The notes below the pieces were generated by a model. It was not told the DNA's origin, ran no database searches, and saw only the letters and a list, made by a program, of their open reading frames with translations. Source: an uncultured Clostridia bacterium (GTDB lineage Bacteria; Bacillota; Clostridia; TANB77; CAG-508). From it: 45,416 nt of DNA. The position numbers and the translations under genes are program-made. Shown here one piece after another: positions 1 to 8,615 of this stretch (position 1 is its first letter; each line of letters starts with the position of its first letter). The stretch spans positions 1-45,416 of the forward strand of contig CANQHC010000015.1 of NCBI GenBank assembly GCA_947623595.1. The letters run 5' to 3'.

Positions 1-1144
1 TTTTGATTTTTTTCTATATGTACCACAAATATAATATTCATATGTTTTGCCACTTTTATTTTGGGAATTTTTTTTATGCATTGCATGTCCACAATCAGCA
101 CATTTCAAAATGCCTGCCCATATACTTAATTTTCCATTATTTTGTACTCTAGTATCCACTTTTCTCATTCTCTGTGCCTTTTCAAATAATTCTTTATCTA
201 TAATTGCTTCATGCATGTTTTCTACTGTAATCCATTCTGTTTCTGGAACCTGTTCTACTTTATGAATTTTATAACTTTTTACTCTTCTCTTGCCCTGTGT
301 TACATTTCCTATATAAATATCATTTTTTAATATATTTCTAATAGTAGAAGGAGACCAAGAATAATCTCCATGTTTTATTTTTGCATTATTATAATTTTGA
401 TTTAATTTTATTTTTCTGTACCCTGTTGGATTTAAAATTCCCATATCATTTAGCCTATGACATATTGTTAAATTTCCTACTCCCTCATACACTTTCCATT
501 CAAAAATTTTTGTTACAATTTTAGCTGATTCTCCATCAATAACTAGCTTATGATTATCTTCTTTACTTTTTATATATCCATATGAAGGAAACGCTCCTAC
601 AAATTCTCCTTGTTTTTTCCTTCCATTTAATGCAGATTTAATTTTTATAGATGTATCTCTGGCATATTCATCATTTATTAAATTTTTAAATGGTACTAGA
701 ATTGTATTTGTACTTGAAGGATTTTTAAAACTATCTACATTATCATTTATAGCAATAAACCTTATATTAAATAATGGAAATATTTGCTCTATATAATTTC
801 CAACTTCTATGTAATTTCTTCCAAGTCTTGATAGATCTTTTACTAAAACGCAATCTATATTTCTTTTTCTCATGTCTTCTAGTAACCTTTGAAATCCAGG
901 TCTGTCAAAATCTGTACCAGTATAGCCGTCATCTATATAAGTGTCATAAACAACTAAATCATCATGTTCTTCTATATATTCATTCAATAATGTTTTTTGA
1001 CTTGTAATACTATTACTCTCCTGTCTTTCTTCTCCGTGTATTAGCATCTTCTTGTGATAACCTTATGTATTGAGCTACTGACCAAATTTTTACTTTACTA
1101 ATATTAGAATTTTCTAAAAAATATTTGGATTTTCTTCCTGCCAA
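1..1144 (-). pseudogene. Large serine recombinase, frameshifted near the N-terminus and cut by the window edge
   Basis: Seen: a TTG start at 1144 lies 9 nt after a strong AAGGAGG site at 1154-1160. The first frame reads ..YIRLSQED.., the catalytic-serine motif, and stops at 1013-1015 after 43 codons. From about 1040 a +1 frame continues with IDDGYTG, RPGFQRLLED and KDLSRLGRN, the rest of the resolvase core. It then runs through the recombinase domain (SPSTIRNILKNDIYIGN) and a zinc-ribbon start (CADCGH) to base 1 with no stop. An ATG at 1045-1047 opens the second frame but leaves out the catalytic serine. Known: this layout is the large serine recombinase family that integrates or excises mobile elements. 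Inference: one inserted base inactivated it, unless frameshifting or a sequencing error explains it. It differs from the recombinase at 1564-3081 and ends cluster B. Confidence 0.85.
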
Positions 1145-1233
1145 AACTATTTTCCTCCTTCTTTATATGTTCAATTTTTTATAAGCTTTTATTTTCATTT
1201 GCAAATTCTAAATTTATTTATATATAGGTATTT

Positions 1234-1374
1234 TTACTTTGTCATCTTTACTTTTAAGAGATTTAATATGCATTCATTAAATTCTTTACCTTCTTTTGGA
1301 TATGACATTTCAACTAATATATCTCCTATTTTTAGTTGAGTTAATCCATTTATTTTTTTTACATCATTATTCAA
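1234..1374 (-). CDS. Small 46-residue ORF between two recombinases
   Basis: A TTG start at 1374 is preceded by a GATAGGAG ribosome site about 5 nt away. The 46-residue product contains LTQLKIGDILVEMSYPKEGK followed by EFNECILNLLK. The pattern of a short beta hairpin and then a helix resembles the short TnpW-like helper ORFs found beside serine recombinases in Clostridia. That resemblance is from memory, not a search. It lies between the recombinase at 1564-3081 and the frameshifted one at the left edge, in the same direction, so it is probably co-transcribed. Its function is unknown. It could also be a chance ORF, but the ribosome site, position and non-random sequence favour a real gene. Confidence 0.5.
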   Translation of the reverse strand: MNNDVKKINGLTQLKIGDILVEMSYPKEGKEFNECILNLLKVKMTK

Positions 1375-1380
1375 TTTTTT

Positions 1381-1563
1381 CTCCTATCTCTATAAATGAA
1401 GTAGTTATCTTTCGATTTCTCCATTTATCTTTAATTTTATTCTTTCAAAAAAGTTTTATTACAGGTTGTAATTTCATTTACTTTATAAAAATCTTATTGG
1501 TCTATAAATACACCATTCACCTCCTTGTGTTGCCAGTTATTTATAGAACCTAAAATTTATAAT
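1381..1563 (-). other. Intergenic stretch with an orphan ribosome site
   Basis: Immediately downstream of the recombinase at 1564, the minus strand carries a perfect AAGGAGGTGA site (about 1518-1527). No open frame longer than about 8 codons follows it. The stretch may be the remnant of a small gene lost from the recombinase cluster. Nothing else is recognisable here. Confidence 0.35.
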
Positions 1564-3081
1564 TTAAAAAATATTGTATCTATAATTTATGAAAATATTG
1601 TTATTATTGTCCACTTCTATACTATCTATAATACTTGATATTACTTCCCTTGAATTTGTAATTTCCTTTAAAATCTTTTTAATTCTAGCTCCATTTAAAC
1701 TAAAATTAACTCTTTCTTCATTTTCTAAATTCTTAATTTCCATTTTTAAAACACGCTTTTGATTTATCATGTCTTTGTAAAATTTTTTATAGTCCTTATT
1801 ATCCAACAATTTTTCCTTATAATCTTCATATAAAATCTTAATTTCATTTTCCTTTTTGTATAATTCTTTACATATTAATTCTTTTTGCTTTTCAATATAA
1901 TTTTGCTTACATTTATAATTTGCTCTTAATATTGATTGCATTATTTGCTCATTTTTTATTACTTTTCTTAAGTTTTCACTTACGATTTTATTTAATATAT
2001 CTTCATCTATTCCCCTACTTCCTTTTATGCATTTCTTTTTTATACCATTTAAGCAATAGACTTTTTTAGATTTTATTTCTTCAGGCTTATTTTTATTATA
2101 TTTTACTTTTAATGTCATTTTTTCTCCACATTCTTTGCAATTTACTAGTCCATTTAGCTTCCATTCATGTTTTTTTATACGTACTTTTTTATTCATATGT
2201 ACCTTATTTTGTACTCTATTAAAGAGTTCTTGATCTATAATTGCCTCATGTGTGTTATATACTATTTTCCATTCATCAGGTCGAATATATTTTCTTTTTT
2301 TTGATTTATAACTTAAATTAATTCTTTTCCCATATTGAGTATTTCCTAAATACACTTGATTAGTTAAAATTGCTTTTACAGTTTGTATTCTCCAGTTATA
2401 TCTTATTTCTCCGATATTTTTGTTATTATTAGGGCTTTGTATTTTGTTTTCTTGCAATTCTTTTACTATTTTTGTGATTGGTTTTGATTCATCATATTCT
2501 TTAAATATTCGCTTTATAATTCTTGCTTCTGGCCAATATATTTCTAATTTATTTTTATCGTTTTTACATTTTCTATATCCATATGGTGCAAAAGAGCATA
2601 TATACATTCCATTTTCTTTTCTTGCCCATATACTTGACTTTATTTTCCTTGAAATATCTTTACTATACCAATCATTTATTAAGTTTTTAAACTGAATTAT
2701 TTCATTATTATATTTTTTAGTTTCTGTATCAATATTATCCAATATAGAAATATATCTAATGTTCTTTTCAACAAAATATAAATCGAGGTAATAATTGGCT
2801 TCAAAACTATTTCTTGAAAATCTGGATAAATCTTTAGTAATAATACAATTTATAATCCCCTTTTCTATATCTGCCATCATTCTTTGAAAATCCGGTCTAT
2901 TAGTATTAAGTCCTGTAAATCCATCATCTATATAATAATTCATTATAAAAAATTCTTTTCCTAGCTCTTCTATCTTTCTTTCAATTATATTTTTTTGATT
3001 TATTATGCTATTACTTACATCTTTTTCTTCATCTTCTTGAGATAATCTTAAATACGCTCCAACTTTATATTTTTTATTCAT
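1564..3081 (-). CDS. Large serine recombinase B1
   Basis: A 505-residue protein. Residues 5-150 are a resolvase/invertase catalytic domain with the serine in YLRLSQED (Ser14) and the downstream arginines in KDLSRFSR. Residues about 165-285 are the recombinase domain (FAPYGYRK, TVKAILTNQVYLGN). A Cys-rich zinc ribbon begins at NCKECGEKM. The remainder is a Lys/Glu-rich coiled coil, typical of the DNA-binding C-terminal region. Length and layout match intact large serine recombinases, which cut both att sites through a phosphoserine link and can integrate or excise DNA without a host factor. The start is ATG, preceded by GAGGTGTTG. It is a close paralogue of the recombinase at 8616-10157, nearly colinear from MN(K/E)KYKV onward with the same leader bases AAAAGAGGTGTTG. 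It heads cluster B, followed by a small ORF and a second recombinase. Confidence 0.93.
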   Translation of the reverse strand: MNKKYKVGAYLRLSQEDEEKDVSNSIINQKNIIERKIEELGKEFFIMNYYIDDGFTGLNTNRPDFQRMMADIEKGIINCIITKDLSRFSRNSFEANYYLDLYFVEKNIRYISILDNIDTETKKYNNEIIQFKNLINDWYSKDISRKIKSSIWARKENGMYICSFAPYGYRKCKNDKNKLEIYWPEARIIKRIFKEYDESKPITKIVKELQENKIQSPNNNKNIGEIRYNWRIQTVKAILTNQVYLGNTQYGKRINLSYKSKKRKYIRPDEWKIVYNTHEAIIDQELFNRVQNKVHMNKKVRIKKHEWKLNGLVNCKECGEKMTLKVKYNKNKPEEIKSKKVYCLNGIKKKCIKGSRGIDEDILNKIVSENLRKVIKNEQIMQSILRANYKCKQNYIEKQKELICKELYKKENEIKILYEDYKEKLLDNKDYKKFYKDMINQKRVLKMEIKNLENEERVNFSLNGARIKKILKEITNSREVISSIIDSIEVDNNNNIFINYRYNIF

Positions 3082-3251
3082 ATTCCAACACCTCTTTTGT
3101 TGATATACATTTTTAACAGATGTAGTCGCTATGAATTATCATTTTGCATAATGTATATACTTTTCTTAAAAAAATATTACAGTTGGATTTGATTTATAAC
3201 TTTTTTATTATAGTTGCTAAAAGAATTTACTATTTTCCTTACTATTTCAAA

Positions 3252-3285
3252 AAAAATTCCAGTGATTTCTCACTGGAATTTTTGC
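3252..3285 (-). terminator. Rho-independent terminator of the cassette surface protein
   Basis: A perfect inverted repeat (AATTCCAGTGA, loop GAAAT, TCACTGGAATT) lies about 20 bases past the stop codon of the surface-protein gene. On the minus strand it is followed by a run of eight T. It isolates that gene from recombinase cluster B. Confidence 0.85.
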
Positions 3286-3301
3286 TTTTTAAGTTTTATA
3301 T

Positions 3302-6300
3302 TTATTTTTTAATTGTAATATTCTTACTTGAACTCCATCCTGAGTAATATTTTACTCCTGAAACTGTTTTGTAAGAACGAATACGTACATAATATTTTTT
3401 ATTCTTAGATAATTTTGCAATAGTTGTTGCAGTACTGCTATTCTTAGTAATCTTAACTGTTTTTACATTTTTCTTAAAGTTTTTATCTGTAGAATATTGT
3501 ACTTCATATCCTGTAACTGCTGTATTTTTACCCCAAGTAACTTTCATTTTCAAACCTTTTACATTAGTTACTTTAGAAATGCTTACTTTTGGTGGGTTAA
3601 CTGTAATAACAATTTTCTTAGTTGCTTTATTATATCCTGTATTTGCATTTGCTGTAATTGTGATATTAGCCTTTCCTATGAATTTAGCTTTAATTGTTAC
3701 TTTACCAGAAGAATCTACTGTTACAGACTTGTTATTACTACTATATGTTAGATTTGCATTTCCTTTTTGTTTTGCTCCTATCTTAAAGCTTTGTGCCTTT
3801 GTTGAATAATTTTTAGTAAAGTTTGATGCTGTTATACTATTATTTACTTTTTGAACATTTATAGTAATTTTTCTAGTAGTTGCATTGTATTGTGATGTTG
3901 CATTTGCCTTAATTGTAATACTTGCTTTTCCTGCATAACCAGCTTTTATTGTTACTTTTCCTGAATTATCTATTATTACAGATTTTGTATTACTACTATA
4001 TATTAATTTTGCATTTCCCTTTTGTTTTGCTCCTATCATAAAGCTCTGTGCTTTAGCTGAATAATTTTTAGTAAAGTTTGATGCTGTAATACTATTATTT
4101 ATTTTTGGAACAGTAACTGTAATTTTCTTAGTAGCTGCATAATATTTTGATGTTGAATTTGCTTTTATTGTAATATTTGCTTTTCCAACATAACCAGCTT
4201 TTATTGTTACTTTTCCTGAACTATTTACTGTTATATAACCATTATCACTACTATATGTTAATTTTGCATCTCCTTTTTGGCTTGCTCCTATCATAAAGCT
4301 TTGTGATTTAGTTGAATAATTCTTAATAAAGTTTGATGCTATAATGCTATTATTTACTTTCTTAACCGTTTCTGGTTTTGTTTGAGTATTATTGTTTGAT
4401 GTTGTTCCGCTTGGTTTTGTTTGTGCATTGTTGTTTTGTGTTGTTCCGCTTGGTTTTGTTTGTGTATTGTTATTTTGTGTTGTTCCGCTTGGTTTTGCTT
4501 GTGCATTGTTATTTTGTGTTGTTCCGCTTGGTTTTGCTTGTGCATTGTTATTTTGTGTTGTTCCACTTGGTTTTGTTTGTACTTCATTTTTTTGTGTTGT
4601 TTGGCTTGGTTTTGTTTGTACTTCATTTTTTTGTGTTGTTTGGCTTGGTTTTGTTTGTACTTCATCTTTTTGTGTTGTTTGGCTTGGTTTTGTTTGTACT
4701 TCATCTTTTTGTGTTGTTTCGCTTGGTTTTGTCTGTACTTCATTTTTTTGTGTTGTTTCATTTGGTTTTGTTACTGTATCATTATTTGGTTTTGCTTCAT
4801 TTTTTGCAGGTTCTTTATTTTCTACTTTTGGTATATTCTCTTCTATTCCTGGAATAGTATCACCAACTTGTGGAACAGATTTTTCTACTTTTTTAATTGT
4901 GAAATTTCTGCTAACACTTCCTGTATAATTCTTTAAACCTGTAATTGTTACTGTTGCAATACCAGCATTAATATTGTTAGTATATTTAACAGTATAGTCT
5001 ATACCTTGTTTTAAAATTGTACTTCCTGATCTAACTGTAATTGCTGGTTTCTTAGCATTTCCATCATATTCAAAATTTGTATCAGAAAGAGCAACTGAAC
5101 ATTTAGAAATATTTACAACTATATTCTCAATTTCTTGTTCCCCACATTTTGTACAAGAACGAATTTTTTGATTATTTTGAATATTCCATTCACTAAAACT
5201 ATGTCCTAAAGCTTTATCTACTATTTTTTCTGTTTTTACAACATTTTTGCAAACTGTACAAGTATATTCATTTATATGATATCCATCCTTAGTACATGTA
5301 GGCGCTACTTCTGTTGTTTTTACTGGTTTTGATAATTGATGATCATTATATGCCATAAATGACATTTTCGATTCATTACCTAATACATCTCTTGCAACTA
5401 TTTCTCTTTGTATACTATTTGATGAAGGTAATCTAAATACTTTCTTCTTAGATGAATTTACACTAAAGCCTCCTGTTATTTTTATACCATTTACAGTGAT
5501 AGAATCTATTCCAGTATCGTCTGTTACTGTTATTAATGGTAGTGAGCATAAAATTTCATCTTCTCTTACAGTAATTCCTGAAATTTCAGGTGCATTTTTC
5601 TCATTTGCAAATTTTACATTTATATAACGATAACTAGAATAATTATTTGCAACATCTTCTTTTGATTTTATTTCTGCATCAGATGCTCCTGACATTCCTC
5701 TTGACTTGCTAACCATAACAATGTAATTACTTCCTTGGAATGTTGGCCTATCATAAAATGCACGTTCTTGTGAAACAAGTTCAATATTAAATGTTTCTTC
5801 ATTTTCATTTATTTCTGGATCAATATAAACTCCATATCCACTTACTGCACTTTTTTCTGATACGATTTTAATATTTCCACTTTTGAATTTTATATCTCCA
5901 TTATTTACAATACCATAATTGTTTTGACTATTAATTGTAATATTTCCTGTACTAGCAAATACTAAACTATTTACATCTGCGTATGCTTCTGGTTTCTTTA
6001 GATATTCTTCATATTTTTGATTACCAGTCTCTACACTAATACCAATTCTGCTGTAGTAAGTAAGTTCTGCATTTTTTACCCAGTTTCCTCCTTGTGGCCT
6101 GCTTACTCTTTCTACCCTTGGTTCTGCATATGCATTAACTTCTAAGTTACCATCACCCTCAAATTTAATACCTTTTACAGGATATCCTTCAATACCATAG
6201 CCAGTAACTCTATTATTACCTTTTAATACAATTGTAATATGTGTTTTACGAGCTTTTCCTGTATATTTGATATTTCCTTCTTTTAGCTCTTCTAAGTCAG

Positions 6301-6649
6301 CATCGTCTGCTGGTAATATGATTTTTTTAGCTACAAAATTATTTAAAGTTATTTTATAATTACTTCCTGTTTTTACAATTTCATAGCTACCACCACCATT
6401 TGAGCTACCTTGCGACTTTGTAGTATCACCTTTTCCAAATTTAGAAAAATTAATAATTTCTCCTGTTATTCCGTTTCTTTGTTCATATTGCTTTGCATCT
6501 TCTGATAATTCTTTTACTTTTTCTTCTATATTTGGATCTTCAATTGTTACTGCGCTAACTGTTGGTGCTAATATTGATAACAACATTATCAGAACTAACA
6601 TTAAAGCTAAAAACGACGTTTTATTTACTTTTATTAAATTTTTAGTCAT
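3302..6649 (-). CDS. Secreted multi-domain surface protein (MBG-like, Big-like repeats, fibronectin type III)
   Basis: 1115 residues from the ATG at 6649. I chose this start because GGGGAGG ends 6 nt before it, while the ATG at 6655 touches the ribosome site and the longer frame crosses the promoter. Residues 1-33 are a signal peptide ending in VSA. Up to about 430 there is a beta-rich region I do not recognise. About 440-510 is a Cys-pair module (CT.CK, CTKCGE, GHSFSEW) common in clostridial surface proteins. About 512-586 is an MBG-like module (FEYDGN, DYTVKYTNNINAG). About 627-758 holds ten 13-residue repeats built on TKPS.TTQ. About 765-1020 holds three Big-like repeats of about 85 residues (SFMIGAKQKG, GKVTIKAGY). 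The rest is a fibronectin type III domain. There is no LPXTG motif or C-terminal membrane segment. It has its own promoter and terminator and sits between two recombinase clusters, so it is probably element cargo, perhaps an adhesin. Confidence 0.85.
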   Translation of the reverse strand: MTKNLIKVNKTSFLALMLVLIMLLSILAPTVSAVTIEDPNIEEKVKELSEDAKQYEQRNGITGEIINFSKFGKGDTTKSQGSSNGGGSYEIVKTGSNYKITLNNFVAKKIILPADDADLEELKEGNIKYTGKARKTHITIVLKGNNRVTGYGIEGYPVKGIKFEGDGNLEVNAYAEPRVERVSRPQGGNWVKNAELTYYSRIGISVETGNQKYEEYLKKPEAYADVNSLVFASTGNITINSQNNYGIVNNGDIKFKSGNIKIVSEKSAVSGYGVYIDPEINENEETFNIELVSQERAFYDRPTFQGSNYIVMVSKSRGMSGASDAEIKSKEDVANNYSSYRYINVKFANEKNAPEISGITVREDEILCSLPLITVTDDTGIDSITVNGIKITGGFSVNSSKKKVFRLPSSNSIQREIVARDVLGNESKMSFMAYNDHQLSKPVKTTEVAPTCTKDGYHINEYTCTVCKNVVKTEKIVDKALGHSFSEWNIQNNQKIRSCTKCGEQEIENIVVNISKCSVALSDTNFEYDGNAKKPAITVRSGSTILKQGIDYTVKYTNNINAGIATVTITGLKNYTGSVSRNFTIKKVEKSVPQVGDTIPGIEENIPKVENKEPAKNEAKPNNDTVTKPNETTQKNEVQTKPSETTQKDEVQTKPSQTTQKDEVQTKPSQTTQKNEVQTKPSQTTQKNEVQTKPSGTTQNNNAQAKPSGTTQNNNAQAKPSGTTQNNNTQTKPSGTTQNNNAQTKPSGTTSNNNTQTKPETVKKVNNSIIASNFIKNYSTKSQSFMIGASQKGDAKLTYSSDNGYITVNSSGKVTIKAGYVGKANITIKANSTSKYYAATKKITVTVPKINNSITASNFTKNYSAKAQSFMIGAKQKGNAKLIYSSNTKSVIIDNSGKVTIKAGYAGKASITIKANATSQYNATTRKITINVQKVNNSITASNFTKNYSTKAQSFKIGAKQKGNANLTYSSNNKSVTVDSSGKVTIKAKFIGKANITITANANTGYNKATKKIVITVNPPKVSISKVTNVKGLKMKVTWGKNTAVTGYEVQYSTDKNFKKNVKTVKITKNSSTATTIAKLSKNKKYYVRIRSYKTVSGVKYYSGWSSSKNITIKK
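4380..4772 (-). repeat. Ten 39-bp tandem repeats in the surface protein gene
   Basis: Thirteen-codon units of the form TKPS(Q/E/G)TTQ(K/N)(D/N)(E/N)(V/A)Q. The first five end in a KDEV/KNEV type and the last five in an NNNA/NNNT type, so at least two expansion events are visible. The unit length is a multiple of three and the repeats keep several other frames open, which produces long spurious ORFs on both strands. Confidence 0.9.
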
Positions 6650-6679
6650 ACGCATCCTCCCCTTTCTCTTATATATTAC

Positions 6680-6708
6680 ATTATATAATATTTTAGCGCT
6701 TAAAGCAA
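6680..6708 (-). promoter_or_regulatory. Sigma-A promoter of the cassette surface protein
   Basis: A -35 box TTGCTT (6703-6708) and a -10 box TATAAT (6680-6685) are separated by 17 bp. They lie about 30 bp upstream of the GGGGAGG site and ATG at 6649. Confidence 0.75.
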
Positions 6709-6828
6709 CGTTTTTTTCATATTTTGTATAGATTTTCAATTATTTCTTTGGTCTAATTTTTTTGAAATTTATTTTTTTATTTCTTAGTTCCATTTAATAT
6801 TAATTTTTAACCTTTGAATATAATTTTT

Positions 6829-6978
6829 CTATTTTTCTAATTTTGATATTGCAAACTGACATAAAACATCATACATTTTTTCTATACTTTCACTGTTTTC
6901 AATACAACTTGTAATGACTTTATATTTTTTGTTATTTATTTCATAAACTTCTTCATTTCTTTTGCTCTCCATTATCAT
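6829..6978 (-). CDS. Small 49-residue ORF closing recombinase cluster A
   Basis: An ATG at 6978 follows GAGGAGG by 5 nt. A second in-frame ATG at 6972 is also possible. The product contains EEVYEINNKKYKVITSC and then a helix (SIEKMYDVLCQFAISKLEK). The core pattern, Y-x-I-x-x-K-x-Y-x-V plus a short helix, resembles the TnpW-like small proteins linked to serine recombinases. That is an inference from pattern, not a search. It lies after the frameshifted recombinase 7078-8566 in the same direction. The ribosome site is strong. Its function is unknown. Confidence 0.55.
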   Translation of the reverse strand: MIMESKRNEEVYEINNKKYKVITSCIENSESIEKMYDVLCQFAISKLEK

Positions 6979-7077
6979 CTTTTCCTCCTCTAATACATAT
7001 TAAAGCAATTCAGCTTTATGACTTGTTTTGATTTTACATCATCAAGTTTTCATTTTTATTTCAATTTATAAAATTAT

Positions 7078-8566
7078 TTATGTGCATAATTTTTGAAATT
7101 TAAAAATAATTTCAATTTTTAAATCTGAATAGATTTCAATTCTATTTATGATTTTTCTTAAAAATTCATTAGTTAATTCTTTTTTACTTAATAAACTAAT
7201 TTTTTGTTCATCTACTTCTATTTCTTTTTGTAGCTCAATTAATTTTTTTTGATATTGCAATATTTTCTCTTTTATATTATGGTATTGGTTTTTAAATTGT
7301 TCTGTAGTCATACAATTATTGCATTTTTTCGTATATACCACACTTTTTCTTATTTCTAATTTTTGAATTTCATTATTGAATTCTAGTATTTTTTTAGCTA
7401 CTGGGCTATTTTGTTTATAATAATTTAGAATTTCATCTATTTTTATTTTCTCTATCTTTTTTCTTACCTCTTCTATTACAATTTTATTTATATCTTTTTC
7501 ATATATATATGTTTTATTTTCACATCTTTCAGGATTTCTATAAACAGTTGCACATCTAAAACCGACTACTATTATATAAGTAATCTTTTTTATTCGCTGA
7601 TTTTTCTATTCTGTATTGATATTTTAACTTGCAATGTCCACAATATAGTAAAGATTTTAGCAAATAATCATGTTTTTCTTTTTGCTGTACAATTTTACTA
7701 TTTTTTATCTCTTGAACTTTTGTATACTTTATTTTTGAAATTATTGCTGGATGTGCATTTTCTTTTATAATTAAGTTATCTTTATTTCTTTTACAAACTT
7801 TTGTAATATAATTTGTATTATATCTATTCATTATCATATCGCCACAATAGAATTGATTTGATAAAATACTATTTACAGTTTCTTTACTCCATTCTTTGCT
7901 TTCGTTTTTCATCTTTAAATATGTACTTGGAGAAATTACATTTTTATTGTTCAAATATGTAGCTATTTTATAGCATGAATTTCCTTCTATATACATATCA
8001 AAAATAAGTTTCACAATGTTTTCCACTTTTTTATCAATAATTACTTCATGTATATCTTCTTCTTTCTTTTTATAGCCATATGGCACAAAAAACTCAACAT
8101 ATTTTCCATTTTCTTTCATTGCTTTTTTATTTGATCTTATTTTTTTTGATATATCTGCAATATAATATTGATTTGCTATTCCTCGTAGAGCTATGGTATC
8201 ATCTATTTGATATCTTTCTCCACTATCTATAAATTCTGTAACTGAAATAAACCTTATATCATTATCAGGAAAGAATATCTCAGTGTACCAACCTGTTTTG
8301 TTTTTATCACGTGTTAATCTGCTTAAGTCCTTCACAATAACCATATTTATCAATCCTCTTGTAATATCTATTATCATCTCATTTAAACCTGGCCTTGAAT
8401 TTAATATTCCTGAATATCCATTATCTTCATATTCTTTAATTATCTTATATCCATTGTCTCTAGCATATTTTGTTGTTATTTCTCTTTGGGCTTTTATGCT
8501 ATTATTTTCATGCATATTTTCCTTTGATATTCTTAAATATATTCCTGCTCTATACTCTTTTTTCAA
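7078..8566 (-). pseudogene. Large serine recombinase A2, one-base frameshift in the zinc-ribbon region
   Basis: The first frame starts at the TTG at 8566, preceded by GAAAGGA 9 nt away. An overlapping ATG at 8623 has no ribosome site. It encodes the catalytic domain (YRAGIYLRISKEN, KDLSRLTRD), the recombinase domain (FVPYGYKKK, TVNSILSNQFYCGD) and the first zinc-ribbon Cys pair (YCGHC), then stops at 7556 after NSSRF. The +1 frame resumes at once with FRCATVYRNPERC, which supplies the second Cys pair. It continues through a coiled coil to a stop at 7078. The junction is CGG TTTT AG, one T more than needed. The rejoined length, about 495 residues, is normal for the family. Either the gene is broken, a T was miscalled, or the ribosome slips +1 at UUU-UAG. 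Confidence 0.85.
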
Positions 8567-8615
8567 AATACTATTTCCTTTCAGATGTAAATATTTTAAT
8601 TTTTTTGTGCATATT

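Noticed and set aside
774..1553. Plus-strand ORFs at the left end
   Set aside because: They lie opposite the frameshifted recombinase and the small minus-strand ORF and lack ribosome sites.
4380..4772. CRISPR array
   Set aside because: The units are contiguous coding repeats with no unique spacers and no cas genes nearby.
4378..4936. Long overlapping ORFs on both strands over the 39-bp repeats
   Set aside because: They are Cys/Phe/Leu or Gln/His-rich shadows created by a repeat whose length is a multiple of three. The MBG/Big protein frame alone has a signal peptide and domains.
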